The position numbers and the translations under genes are program-made. Below the pieces are notes generated by a model. The model saw nothing but the letters and a program-made list of their open reading frames with translations, did no database searches and was not told where the DNA came from. 64,000 bases of DNA. Source: Ascarosepion bandense. Taxonomy: Eukaryota > Mollusca > Cephalopoda > Sepiida > Sepiidae. Shown piece by piece: positions 54,931-64,000 of the stretch. Positions within the stretch are counted from its first letter, which is position 1; every line of letters begins with the position of its first letter. The DNA is taken from assembly GCA_037127315.1 (NCBI GenBank), contig JBBBDQ010000443.1, forward strand, positions 747,001 to 811,000, given 5' to 3'.

Positions 54931-55510
54931 ATATAATATATATATATATATATACTAGCAGTTTAGTCCAGTTTCACGCGGGTAGTTTAAGCAATAATAA
55001 GAATAAAAAACATGTAATGAATTTACATAGCAAATATTTACACAATGTCCACCCTTGTCACTTTTATAGATATAGATAACAATGTAGAATGTCTATATTG
55101 GATTAGGGTGGGAGTGCGGGGGGGGGGGCAACATAGATATAGATAATATAATGTGGAATGATTGATTCTATATTATAATCAATACATAAACTAATCCCTG
55201 ACTTTGTGGGGTGATAATATATATTTTTCTACCCATAATTTCAAGGTGTCATTAGCGTTCTAAAATTTGATCTACATCTGAGCGCAACTACCGTTGAGCT
55301 AAATGCAGATGCTAAGTCGAATCTATCCAACAAATACTTACACAACGTCCACCCTCGTCATATATATATCGAATAAAGGAATAGGGTTGTTCCAATGAGA
55401 GTAATTAGTATAAAATAAAAAGTGTGAGAAGCCGTGAACGTTTTCTTTAAAAGATATGTTTATTGTTTTGGTATTTATACAAGTTATAAAGTATTAATTG
55501 TTCATGATTT

Positions 55511-55550
55511 GCACTACACGTGTTTCGAGTCTAAAATTGACTTTCTTTAT
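55511..55550 (-). ncRNA. Half-hammerhead remnant
   Basis: The - strand has GACTC-GAAAC-ACGT-GTA-GTGC, the 3' half of a minimal type I hammerhead (GAA, AC-ACGT-GT stem III, cleavage base A) with a stem II strand pairing to AAGTC. The CUGANGA half is degenerate. A 15-bp hairpin (gtttgggtatctct...) lies just beside it at 55551-55590. Confidence 0.4.
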
Positions 55551-55901
55551 GTTTGGGTATCTCTGGGTATTCAGAGATACCCAAACATATGGCTGATCGT
55601 AGGCAGCACCCACCTTACTTTGTACAAGATTAATCCCGGTCCTTCTTCAATAAAAAAATATGTCTATTTATGTATAAAGTTTGGTGAAATAAGCATTTAT
55701 TTTTTCGACTACCAAGTTTATTAGACCTGCTATCTTTTCTTGTGGAATATCCGACAAGGCTAAACTGAAAGTTAACTATATACAGGATTTTAGGAAACTA
55801 TCTTTTTGAAGATTTTTTCTAATTTTATGATTTAAAATAATACATGTTCAGCTCAATTAATCCCGAGAGTTACTTTATGTCTTTTCATTCTATATCTCTT
55901 G

Positions 55902-56204
55902 AATCAATCAGTTAAATGCCATATGTGATACACGCTTGGGTGATCATGTCTAGAAAGAGACATGACTGACTGGGCAGAAGATTATCCTGTAGTAGGTTGC
56001 CATTACTTTCTGCAGTAGACTGGTTGCCAGCCAAGGCTATAGAACCCAATCTGTCCTCTTATTTAACCCATAACTGGAGGGAAGAGACGGATTAATACCT
56101 TTTCCAAGGGTATTTGCGCATAAATGAATGCAAGGAATTCAACTGGAATTTGAACTCGACTCCCCTATTTCTCGTTCCAAGCCAATATCCACTGCATCAC
56201 AAAC
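55902..56204 (-). mobile_element. tRNA-derived SINE
   Basis: Reverse complement carries the GTGATGCAGTGGATATTGGC head, GAGTTCAAATTCC box B, body and GGCATTTAACTGATTGATT tail. Full length, moderately diverged. Confidence 0.88.
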
Positions 56205-56260
56205 TTGTTTGATGTATGTCACTGAGTGTCATCATTCATGAAAAGATGCTGATTTTATTT

Positions 56261-56485
56261 GAATCAGCCACTTAAGTGCCATACCTGATACACACTTAGG
56301 CAATCATGTCTTAAAAGCGACATAACTGACTGAGCAAAAGATTTTCCTGCATTAAGTTGCCATTACTTTCTGTGGTAGACTGGTTGCCAACCAAAGCTAT
56401 AGTACCAAATCTGTTCTGCTATTTAACCCATAGATAAAGGGAGAAGAGATGAATTAATACTTTTCCCAAGGTTATTTGAATAACT
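56261..56485 (-). mobile_element. tRNA-derived SINE, 5'-truncated
   Basis: Tail and body only (reverse of gccacttaagtgccatacct ... gaattaatacttttcccaag). The tRNA head is missing. It lies 60 bp from the full copy, in the same orientation. Confidence 0.8.
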
Positions 56486-56489
56486 GTCA

Positions 56490-57690
56490 ATAACTATGGT
56501 TTGAAAATGAGCAAATGAAATGTTGTTCAAAAAGCTGATAGCTGTGACACAACTTAAGTTCAACAATCAGCCCACTCTCCCAACTGCTTATCATCCACTC
56601 TCTTTATTGCCCACTAATTTCTCTCTTGAACAACGAATGGTTTAAGAAGTTGTATTTTCTGGCTACTCTACTGCAATGACTAATATGATTTAGGTACCTC
56701 ACAAAGAAGTAATCGTCAGCAAGTCTAATCTGGTCAGTCATTGCAACTGAGCAGCAAATTCACTGGATGCCCTATACAAAAATCTGACCTTAAATAATCT
56801 AACAAGCATAAAACAACTAGCCTAATTCAGTATGGGGTAATGGATAACAAGGCTAGTCTGGTTAACCATTGCTACTAATTAGAGAGTTCAGTCCTCACTG
56901 CATGCCTGATAGAAAGATTTGGCATTAAATAAACCAAAAGAGATTGAGTATATCAAAATCAACCAAGCTAACCTACAATCATTACAACACATATTCATGG
57001 TGAAATCCTTTCCAATGTATCTTCATTGTAAAATCATTTGCAATGCATTTTTTATTGCAAAATCACATGCAATGCATCTTCAAAGTAAAAACATTTCTAA
57101 TGCATTTTTAGAGCAAATATCTTAAACAGTGTAATGACACATTCAATAAAATAGAGATAAAGAAATAGGGGTCATTGGACCAATTAACCCATTCCCTTTA
57201 TATTTTTTAGGTGTTCAATAGTATTTATGATTCATTGGTTACTGCTGGTATTATATAAATTGTTTTTTGTTCAATATCTTTATATATTCAATGTTTTATA
57301 TGTTCTATATATCAATGAAATGAAAATATCTCTTGAAAGAAAAAGATTCGTAACAGAACAACAAAGACAGCAATAACAGCCTCTTTCAAGATCACTTAAT
57401 AGACAATGGTATGTGCATGTCTCACATGAAAGGCTTGAACAAATAAGTCTGAAATCTAAGAAGTAAAGGAACTGATTAATTAAATTTCATTTAAATGCAG
57501 ACAAATGTTTTATTTGTATCGATTATTAAAATGACTAAGGAAAGTAATCACTCATAAATTTACTAACTTGATTTATCTTCCTTCTCATTACAGATGGGAC
57601 AGGAAATATATAAATAAATACAGTGATAATTATTATATGGTTTGATAATTTTCATTTGTTTCTCTTTGATTGTTAACAGCAGTTTCTTTG
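56490..57690. other. No gene. Short motif and ~30-bp repeats
   Basis: A ggcattaaataaacc / gagtatatcaaaatcaacc motif copy lies at 56921-56965. Five diverged ~30-bp repeats (aaatcatttgcaatgcatct-like) lie at about 57000-57115. Otherwise nothing. Confidence 0.5.
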
Positions 57691-57699
57691 TCGTTTCTA

Positions 57700-58110
57700 T
57701 TCTTAAAACTTCCTCATTTCTTACATGCTATGTCTATTGTATTCTCAGAATTTATTGGTAGAACCACATAGGCCACTTTCAGGATGTGAGCAATCTGCCA
57801 TCTATTTACCCATACTTTTTAAGTAGATTACTTTTCTTCTTTGCTTCTACTGTATTCAGTATGCCCTGTGAGTGTTTTACCCCAAGTCTTCTTTCCTTGT
57901 TATATGTCCAAGAAATTGTAGCTGTCTTAGACAATTCACCTCCTTTTAAAACCCTACAATTTATTTTCTTCAGGAGTGTGAAAAATTATGCAGTTATTTC
58001 TTTTGTATTAAGAACAACAAAAGATAGGAAGCTGTGGAGAGCAGTGATTATCACATTTCCTGAAGCAGCACAGCACATAAAGAGACGGCAGTTGACACTG
58101 AGCCTATTCT
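57700..58110. mobile_element. RTE-like LINE fragments in opposite orientations
   Basis: 57700-57960 carries the antisense blocks LKTSSFLTCYVYCILRIYW and PSIYPYF (LINE on -). 58015-58110 carries KDRKLWRAVIITFPEAAQ (LINE C-terminus on +). The LINE end is therefore folded back on itself. Confidence 0.5.
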
Positions 58111-58179
58111 GACTAAATGTCAAATCTGAATAAAGCAATTGTGTCTATTTACTAACATTGTGTCTATGTATATAGCAGC

Positions 58180-58182
<3 letters not shown>

Positions 58183-58214
<32 letters not shown>
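58183..58214. repeat. (GT)n microsatellite
   Basis: About 15 GT units followed by a short (GA)n. Confidence 0.95.
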
Positions 58215-58219
<5 letters not shown>

Positions 58220-58222
<3 letters not shown>

Positions 58223-59530
58223 TTTTGATTGTAAATTCAAGTCTAGGATAATGAAAATTGTGCCTAAGAAAAAGAAAGAAATTTACAACATACAATACAG
58301 AAGATGTTTCTCTTTATATATATAAGGTTTTGTTAAAGACAACTGACAAGGTACTGTGATTAAGCTTTTTTATTTAATTTTTCTTGTGTTTATACAAGTT
58401 TTTTTCTTTTTTGGGACATAAAGTGTGTAAAAACTGCCCAAAACTTTGCATATCCAAGTGATTTTGGCTATTATTTTAGCCATTTAGAACAATTTTTATT
58501 TTTAACTGAATGTGTAGATTTTTTTAATGTATTATCTGGAGTTATAGTAATGTTTTATTTTCTAAACATGGTCAGCACATTGTGGCCATGTTCATAGTCA
58601 ATGTTACTGAGTGTTGGCTTTTTTATTTTTTATTATTAGTGCTTCCATTATTTTTAATGTTTTTTTACATGTGGCTGATGTTATTATACTTGTATTTTTT
58701 AGTAGTAAGTTGCCGACAGAGTTTGGTAGGTTTCTGTGTGTGTTTAAATGAGTTCTTATTGAGCTAGGATCAGATAGGTGTAATGTGAGCCATCTACATA
58801 GGCATGTTGTGGTACTATGAATATAATTATTTATGAGTTTGATTTAATCAGAAACACTATTCCTTAAGGGGCAAATAAACTTGTAAATAATATACATATA
58901 CATTGACTCCAGCCCCGTTAATGCAATTGGGATCAATACGTAAGTAGACCATCATGAAATATTGGAGTGAATTTTACAACTGTATGCCCTTACTAATATT
59001 AACCATGTTAGGAGACTGGAAACTCAGTGTTTTTTTTTATCAAGAACACTATCTATAGGAAGATTACCTACCAAAGTTAGAAAGTTCAGCCTACCCTATT
59101 CTATACAGAGTAGATGTAAAGGCTTCCATTATAATGATTTCCTTCTCTTAGGCAAGTTGCTACTTAAAGCTAAAACCTCTTACCTAGCTTATCAATGATG
59201 ATTAAAGGAAGTTGAGATTACAGCAAAGCCTTACTGTTATGTACGTACCTATGAACAGTAATGGGTATATCTTGATCCTTATATAATACGTTGGACACTA
59301 TTGAGAAAGTCATGTTTTTCCTACTGTCTAGCAATTCTCTACTAGCAGTAAATATTTCCTTCATGCAGCTTGCAAGTCTTGTACTTAATGATGTTATAAA
59401 TATTACTATTTATTTCCAACCTGTTTCTGTTATTACTCATGCAGTAACCTTTTAGGTCAAAACACTTACACAAAAGTGAGCGTCCTGAAAAAGAACAATC
59501 AAGAAAATCTTGTTCAACTTGTAAGGGCCT
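58220..59530. other. No feature recognised
   Basis: T-rich intergenic sequence. No repeat match in this window. Confidence 0.4.
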
Positions 59531-59532
59531 CA

Positions 59533-60380
59533 GTGATGCTTGGTAAATTGGCCTTGTGCCAAACATGTCTGAAGTCCCCACAATTTAAATATCAGGAGGT
59601 TGCATGTTGAAATATGAAAGGATAAAATATTTCGTGTGTAGATTAAAGTAAAGATTTATTAACAGAATGACAAAAGTGTAAGAAGAAAAATATAAGTGAA
59701 ATTTTGTTAACTGAAAATTATGACTTATTTGTGAGAAGAAAAATGTTCATTGAGAAAATGCATGCAACATTGTAATTAAAATTGTTCAAAGAGAATTGTA
59801 TGTATTTAAAATGTTCACAGAAGTTTAGAGTTCATGATTGTGTAGTAGCAGAATGCAAAGTCTTCTTATATTCCTTCCTCTTTTGTAGTAGGTCATCGAC
59901 AGAGTGAGAGAGAAGGTAAAACAAATAAAGAAATAGTCTCTTTGGTCTCTTTGGTGGCATGATGTGAAAATGAAAAAAAGAAAAATTGGAAGAAGAGGTA
60001 GAATGAATCTGTGATGTGTCCTAGTCTGGGTGGTGGCATGGAGTGGAATTTCTTTTGTTACATTGCCACAGGCCATCAGCTAACTACTCCCATGTCAGAC
60101 TGGGCTGACCTGGGTCATGGACATGGTTAAGTAGTAGAATCCAGTCATGTGACCAGCTCCCAGAGGCATTTTCTTCTTTAGCTATGAAAAAATGTTTGAC
60201 TGACATGATAATATGAATTTTATATTTACTATCCAATCAGGATCCAGAATTTTGTTTTTCACACTGACTTGTGAAATTTTTCTTAGTTGGGTTTTTCCAA
60301 AATGCTTTTAGTCATTTGAATTTCTGCAATTTTACTTTTGTGTGCTTTAGTTGATGGATGATATAGGATTTGTATCCTAT
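59533..60380 (+). mobile_element. 0.9-kb LTR-like interspersed repeat, copy 3
   Basis: High similarity to 4775-5746 over nearly its whole length (for example tgcatgcaacattgtaatta and ttcacagaagtttagagttc), with small deletions after 59930. Same start (TGATGCTTGGTAAATTGGCC) and end (GATGATATAGGATTTGTATC). Confidence 0.65.
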
Positions 60381-60384
60381 AAAC

Positions 60385-61640
60385 TCCTGCTAGTATGGAA
60401 GTAAATGTTAAATGATTATGATGATATAGATGTATGTATGTGTCTCATTAAAAAGAATAGACATTTTATGCCTATTTATTAATCATTTTTTCTCATATAT
60501 AATAGCCAAACTCAATATTGAACTGAAGATAAAATAATATGTGCAAAGAAATGACTTTAGTATGAATGAACATGTTCTTTATAAGGTGTGTTTTAATTAT
60601 TCTATATGGAATATATATCTATATATCAGTGAGTAAGTGAATTACAAAATGGATAAAAAGACGTTTCAGTATGAGAAAAAAACTTTTCAGACTCATAATT
60701 GTTTTATCAAAGTACACGCCAGGACAATGGATATGGGGAGAAATACAACAAATGTTGGTCAGTTTTACATTGAAAACATTAAAGATACAGAAACTCTCAT
60801 CTTTAAATTTAAATTTTGGCAACCAGTGTATCTTGATGTTTAACCCTTTTTTAATTGTTTTTGCTTTAATTTTTATTATGGTTTTTTTAATTTTTGATTA
60901 TCCCATATTGTGTCATCATATCCCATATTGTGTCATCAGTATCTTTATAAAGAAAAGAGATCTATTGTTTAATCTTAAATGTAAATTTACCATAAAGGAT
61001 TCCAAATTTAATTCTTCAAATTGAAATTAGGATCATTACAATGAACAACTGAGGCATTGAGCATATTATTTTGTAAAATATCATTTTTGTGTTCATGTAA
61101 TCTTTTATTTAAATTCTATGGATATTTTCCTCTATATTTTGTGGGATTTTGATGTATAAGGAAAGAGTTTTCATGGTCTATTGGCTGGATCTTTTTATCA
61201 TTCATAGTGACATTTTTTTTTTCTGGTAACCTTATCGATATAGGGTTGGGTTACTTTCTGATTAATTCCATAGTGTGATCCAATCAATGCTTTCTATTCC
61301 CGTGTGGTGTTAAAAGATCTATGGAAAGGGATAATGACAGTCATCACAACAGATAAAGGGATGTGGAAATTCTTTTGTCTTAAACATCACCTAACTGGTT
61401 TAGTCTAGTCACATTCATTAATTGTTGGTGATATTTCCAACTTTTGAAATACAGAAAATGGAGAAATGCTTAATAACAAGTGTAAAGGGATTTATTCTAT
61501 TATTGTACTACATCATACAACAAAATATTGGCTGAGTGTTTGATTTCCAACTATGAAACCCAGGTTCATATCTTACCATGATCAAAATCTCGTAACTTTT
61601 TGATTGGCTAATCATTTTTATTACAGCTTATCAACCTTTT
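60385..61640. other. No feature recognised
   Basis: AT-rich. A 20-bp direct repeat (atcccatattgtgtcatca) lies at 60900-60938. The overlapping frames of 68 and 117 codons have no domain. Confidence 0.4.
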
Positions 61641-61649
61641 GCAGGTTGT

Positions 61650-61705
61650 TTAACCCTTTGTTGCATATTGGTTACAATTGTAACCAATATGCAACAAAAG
61701 GTTAA
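61650..61705. repeat. 56-bp palindrome without loop
   Basis: 28-bp arms centred at 61677/61678 (GTTGCATATTGGTTACAATT reading inward and onward) with one mismatch. Confidence 0.95.
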
Positions 61706-61767
61706 AATTAGAAAATATTTTTTTTGTAAGAATTTTTTTTGAGATAATGATTTTTACTGATACGAGG

Positions 61768-62028
61768 TCTACTAATTAACCAATAGCTGGGGGAAAATAT
61801 GGATTCATATTTCTCTCAAGAATATTTGTGTATAAGTGAATGTAATGAACCTGACTGGAATTGGAACTTGACTGTTATCTCTAATTTCAAACCATTATAC
61901 CACCTGCACATCCAAATTTAAAGCACCTCGTACACCAAAGTAGTTACCCATCTGAGTACTGACAGGATTTTACATTGATTCTGTAATCACACGAGAACTG
62001 GTGTTTCAACATGATATGGCTATAGACC
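61768..62028 (-). mobile_element. Composite 5S rRNA-tRNA SINE, old copy
   Basis: On the - strand a degenerate 5S-like segment (62028-61920: GCCATATCATGTTGAAACAC, CAGTTCTCGTGTGATTAC, GTCAGTACTCAGATGGGTAA) comes first. GGATGTGCAGGTGGTATAAT and the diverged tRNA-SINE head and body follow (61911-61768). Component order and orientation match 47650-47922. Confidence 0.65.
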
Positions 62029-62089
62029 TAATAAAAAACCCAGTACATATATTGGTTTTACTACAACCACGCTCTCCTGTAGACTTACA

Positions 62090-62310
62090 TGTCACCTTTC
62101 TGATCAGAGTACAATTAAACAACATTTCTCAGAAAAACAAACATGTAGGTAATATCAGACAGATTTTAGTCAATAATACAATAATCCTTACTCATATACA
62201 CAGTAAAAAGAACCTTCAGATATTGGAGGCCATGTACATTAAATCCAAACAACCAACACTTAATAAAATCACTTTTAAATCTGGCCATAACACATTACAC
62301 TGCATTTGAA
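62090..62310 (+). pseudogene. PLE GIY-YIG C-terminal fragment
   Basis: In frame to a stop at 62309: NNTIILTHIHSKKNLQILEA followed by MYIKSKQPTLN. The pattern H..ILEA.YI....PTLN is the C-terminal end of Penelope-type GIY-YIG endonuclease domains (catalytic Glu and the LN pair). The N-terminal part of the element is absent. Confidence 0.6.
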
Positions 62311-62580
62311 TACATGGTTCTGTTGTCATTTTGCGCTATCACGCGGTGTGATGTCATAGAACCGCATTGCAAATTTGCGAACTGCATTTGTTATTTTTGG
62401 TAACTATTGCCATTGCCGAGCGGAGTTTTATGTCAACACAAAATAAAATCGTCAGTGATGGTGGATGTTATTGTGTTCCCGTCTTGGTGACCTCTCTGAA
62501 GATGGCTCATGTGAGCCGAAAGCTTAGAACCAAATTAATAAAAAATTATCCGAACGTTGGAGAATTTTTGTCTTTATTTT
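62311..62580 (+). mobile_element. PLE 3' module with hammerhead-like fold
   Basis: Follows the PLE C-terminus. 62497-62527 reads CTGAAGA, T, GGCTC-ATGT-GAGCC, GAAA, GCTTA: a perfect 5-bp stem II between CTGANGA-type and GAAA cores, but with one extra base before stem II and a weak stem III. Flanking GGT/ACC could form part of stem I. Confidence 0.5.
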
Positions 62581-62789
62581 CAACTGAAATTAAAGGCAAA
62601 ATATGACGTTTAGAATGGCTCATGATTAAACATAATAGACATTCATTATCTCTTATATTTAACAGTATATGTTTAGAAAACCTTAGGGAAGTAGATGTTG
62701 GGGGTATAAACTATTAATCACTCCAGATGATGTGTGCTCTCATAGAAATCTTAACTACGATTCACTCAGCAGAGTTGTAGTATAAAGCA

Positions 62790-63185
62790 CAGATGAAGAC
62801 TGTGGATGTTGAACAAACAGATTTGTGCCTGAGTAGGCGTCTGCAACAGGGATTGATTAGATAAAAGTATGCTGAACTGAAATGAGCAACAAGAATTTAT
62901 TTATCATTTAACTTTGATTATTCAGAATTTTTATTTTTTTTCTATGCTTGCTTCATTCCATTTTGCTTTAACAATAAGAAAAAGGCATTAACAACATATT
63001 AGAAAAAATTCCAAAAGAAAGAAAAAAATTTCATAAGTGTAGAAAATATTGTAGAATGACATATAAATGGCTGGCCACTCGTTTTTGAGGATATGTCTAC
63101 TGGAGCGGTTAGGTAATCCCCATTGCAGACACTTGCTCAGGCACACTTGTGTTTGTTCAACACCTGCAGAGCCCATCTGTGGTTT
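62790..63185. repeat. Inverted repeat pair of unknown family
   Basis: 62805-62860 (gttgaacaaacagatttgtg, cctgagtaggcgtctgcaac) matches the reverse complement of 63095-63160 (gttgaacaaacacaagtgtg, cctgagcaagtgtctgcaat). Spacing is about 250 bp. Confidence 0.6.
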
Positions 63186-63199
63186 GCACTGCACCTATG

Positions 63200-64000
63200 A
63201 TGAGCAGACCTTAGTTACAATTTCTGGGAGAGAGCGCATTATCTAGTTTGAACAACAGTCTGCACAAACCCTCAGTCATGATGACTTGTGACTTTGAGCT
63301 AGCACAAACATCAGCAGCTCCTCAAAGGGAGCCATCTACCCAATTTTACTCACAAGGCTTGGGTCAACCCATAATATGGTTTTCCAAAACTTTCCAAAGG
63401 TACTGCACACTGGGATTTCCTCCTCCTGCATGCATACACACACACAGAGGCAAAACAGTAAAAAAAATACTGATTAGACCATTAGATATTTTGATCTTAT
63501 ATATATATTATAAAAATGAAATACCCAATCAGCTTGAAGTTTTGTAGTTTTTTGGTGATGGAAAATATTGGAATACATTTAACTTTTTGATGGCCATCTT
63601 TGAGTTTAAAGGTTTTAAAAGCAAGAAAAATGGAGACAAATGTGTAAGTCAATTTCGATACTCTGAAAAATAGACTTCTTAACAAAGCATTTCATAAATG
63701 CATGTTCATATAGAATACATGACAAAAAGTCTGGCCCCCTCCCTCTGGATTTAATAATTAGTATTAATTAGTTTCATGTCTTCTTTGGTTTAATTAACAC
63801 CTTCTAAACTTGGATGCTGAAACTATTTAATCCATTAGTGTACTTTTTGTAATTTTTAGAGAGGGGGGGGGACCTAAAATTTAAAATCTGCTGGTAAATT
63901 AAACAGAAAGAGCTAAAAGTTGAAGGGAACTTTATGCAGTAATTGGTTAATTTAGTCATTATTATTATTGAATAATATTCAAGTTTTTATAGAGGTGGTT
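63200..64000. other. No feature recognised
   Basis: No repeat match or domain. The 99-codon + frame 63248-63547 has no recognisable motif. Confidence 0.35.

Overview
This window is animal nuclear DNA. It is AT-rich, intron-dominated and full of decayed transposable elements. The mix suggests a mollusc, most likely a coleoid cephalopod such as an octopus: tRNA-derived SINEs with a long conserved body, Penelope-like elements (PLEs), CR1/Jockey-like and RTE-like LINE 3' ends, a mariner, and long (TA)n and (CT)n tracts. That assignment is inference from repeat content; nothing in the window names the species. There are no bacterial-style operons, and almost every short open reading frame is chance or transposon debris.

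One host protein-coding gene can be supported. It lies on the + strand, with coding exons at 30158-30379, 41111-41396 and 50385-51445. Splice sites and phases agree (0, then 1), and the joined product is 522 residues with 12 predicted membrane segments. It is a major facilitator transporter of the MFSD4 / sodium-dependent glucose transporter 1 (NaGLT1) family. Its introns (about 10.7 and 9.0 kb) are packed with repeats. Intron 1 holds about 143 copies of a 30-bp unit, each carrying AATAAA in the sense direction, plus a decayed PLE and a candidate hammerhead ribozyme.

Layout. 1-17.4 kb: LINE 3' fragments, a tRNA SINE, copies of a 0.9-kb LTR-like repeat, and a LINE split by a SINE and other DNA. 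16.3-17.3 kb: a 143-bp tandem array lying inside a LINE 3' end. 17.4-21.6 kb: a diverged ~96-bp satellite invaded by a solo LTR (5-bp target duplication) and a mariner with five tandem left ends. 22-29 kb: foldback MITEs, some carrying SINEs, and a copia-like RNase H fragment. 30-51.5 kb: the transporter gene. 51.6-55 kb, just downstream: a nearly intact PLE on the - strand with reverse transcriptase and GIY-YIG endonuclease regions separated by one frameshift, and a type I hammerhead ribozyme motif 3' of the ORF. 55-64 kb: more SINEs, repeats and a PLE C-terminal fragment with its 3' module.

The most unusual items are the hammerhead motif attached to the PLE, a second hammerhead candidate in the transporter intron, a composite 5S rRNA-tRNA SINE seen twice on opposite strands, and the polyadenylation-signal-rich array in the sense strand of an intron.
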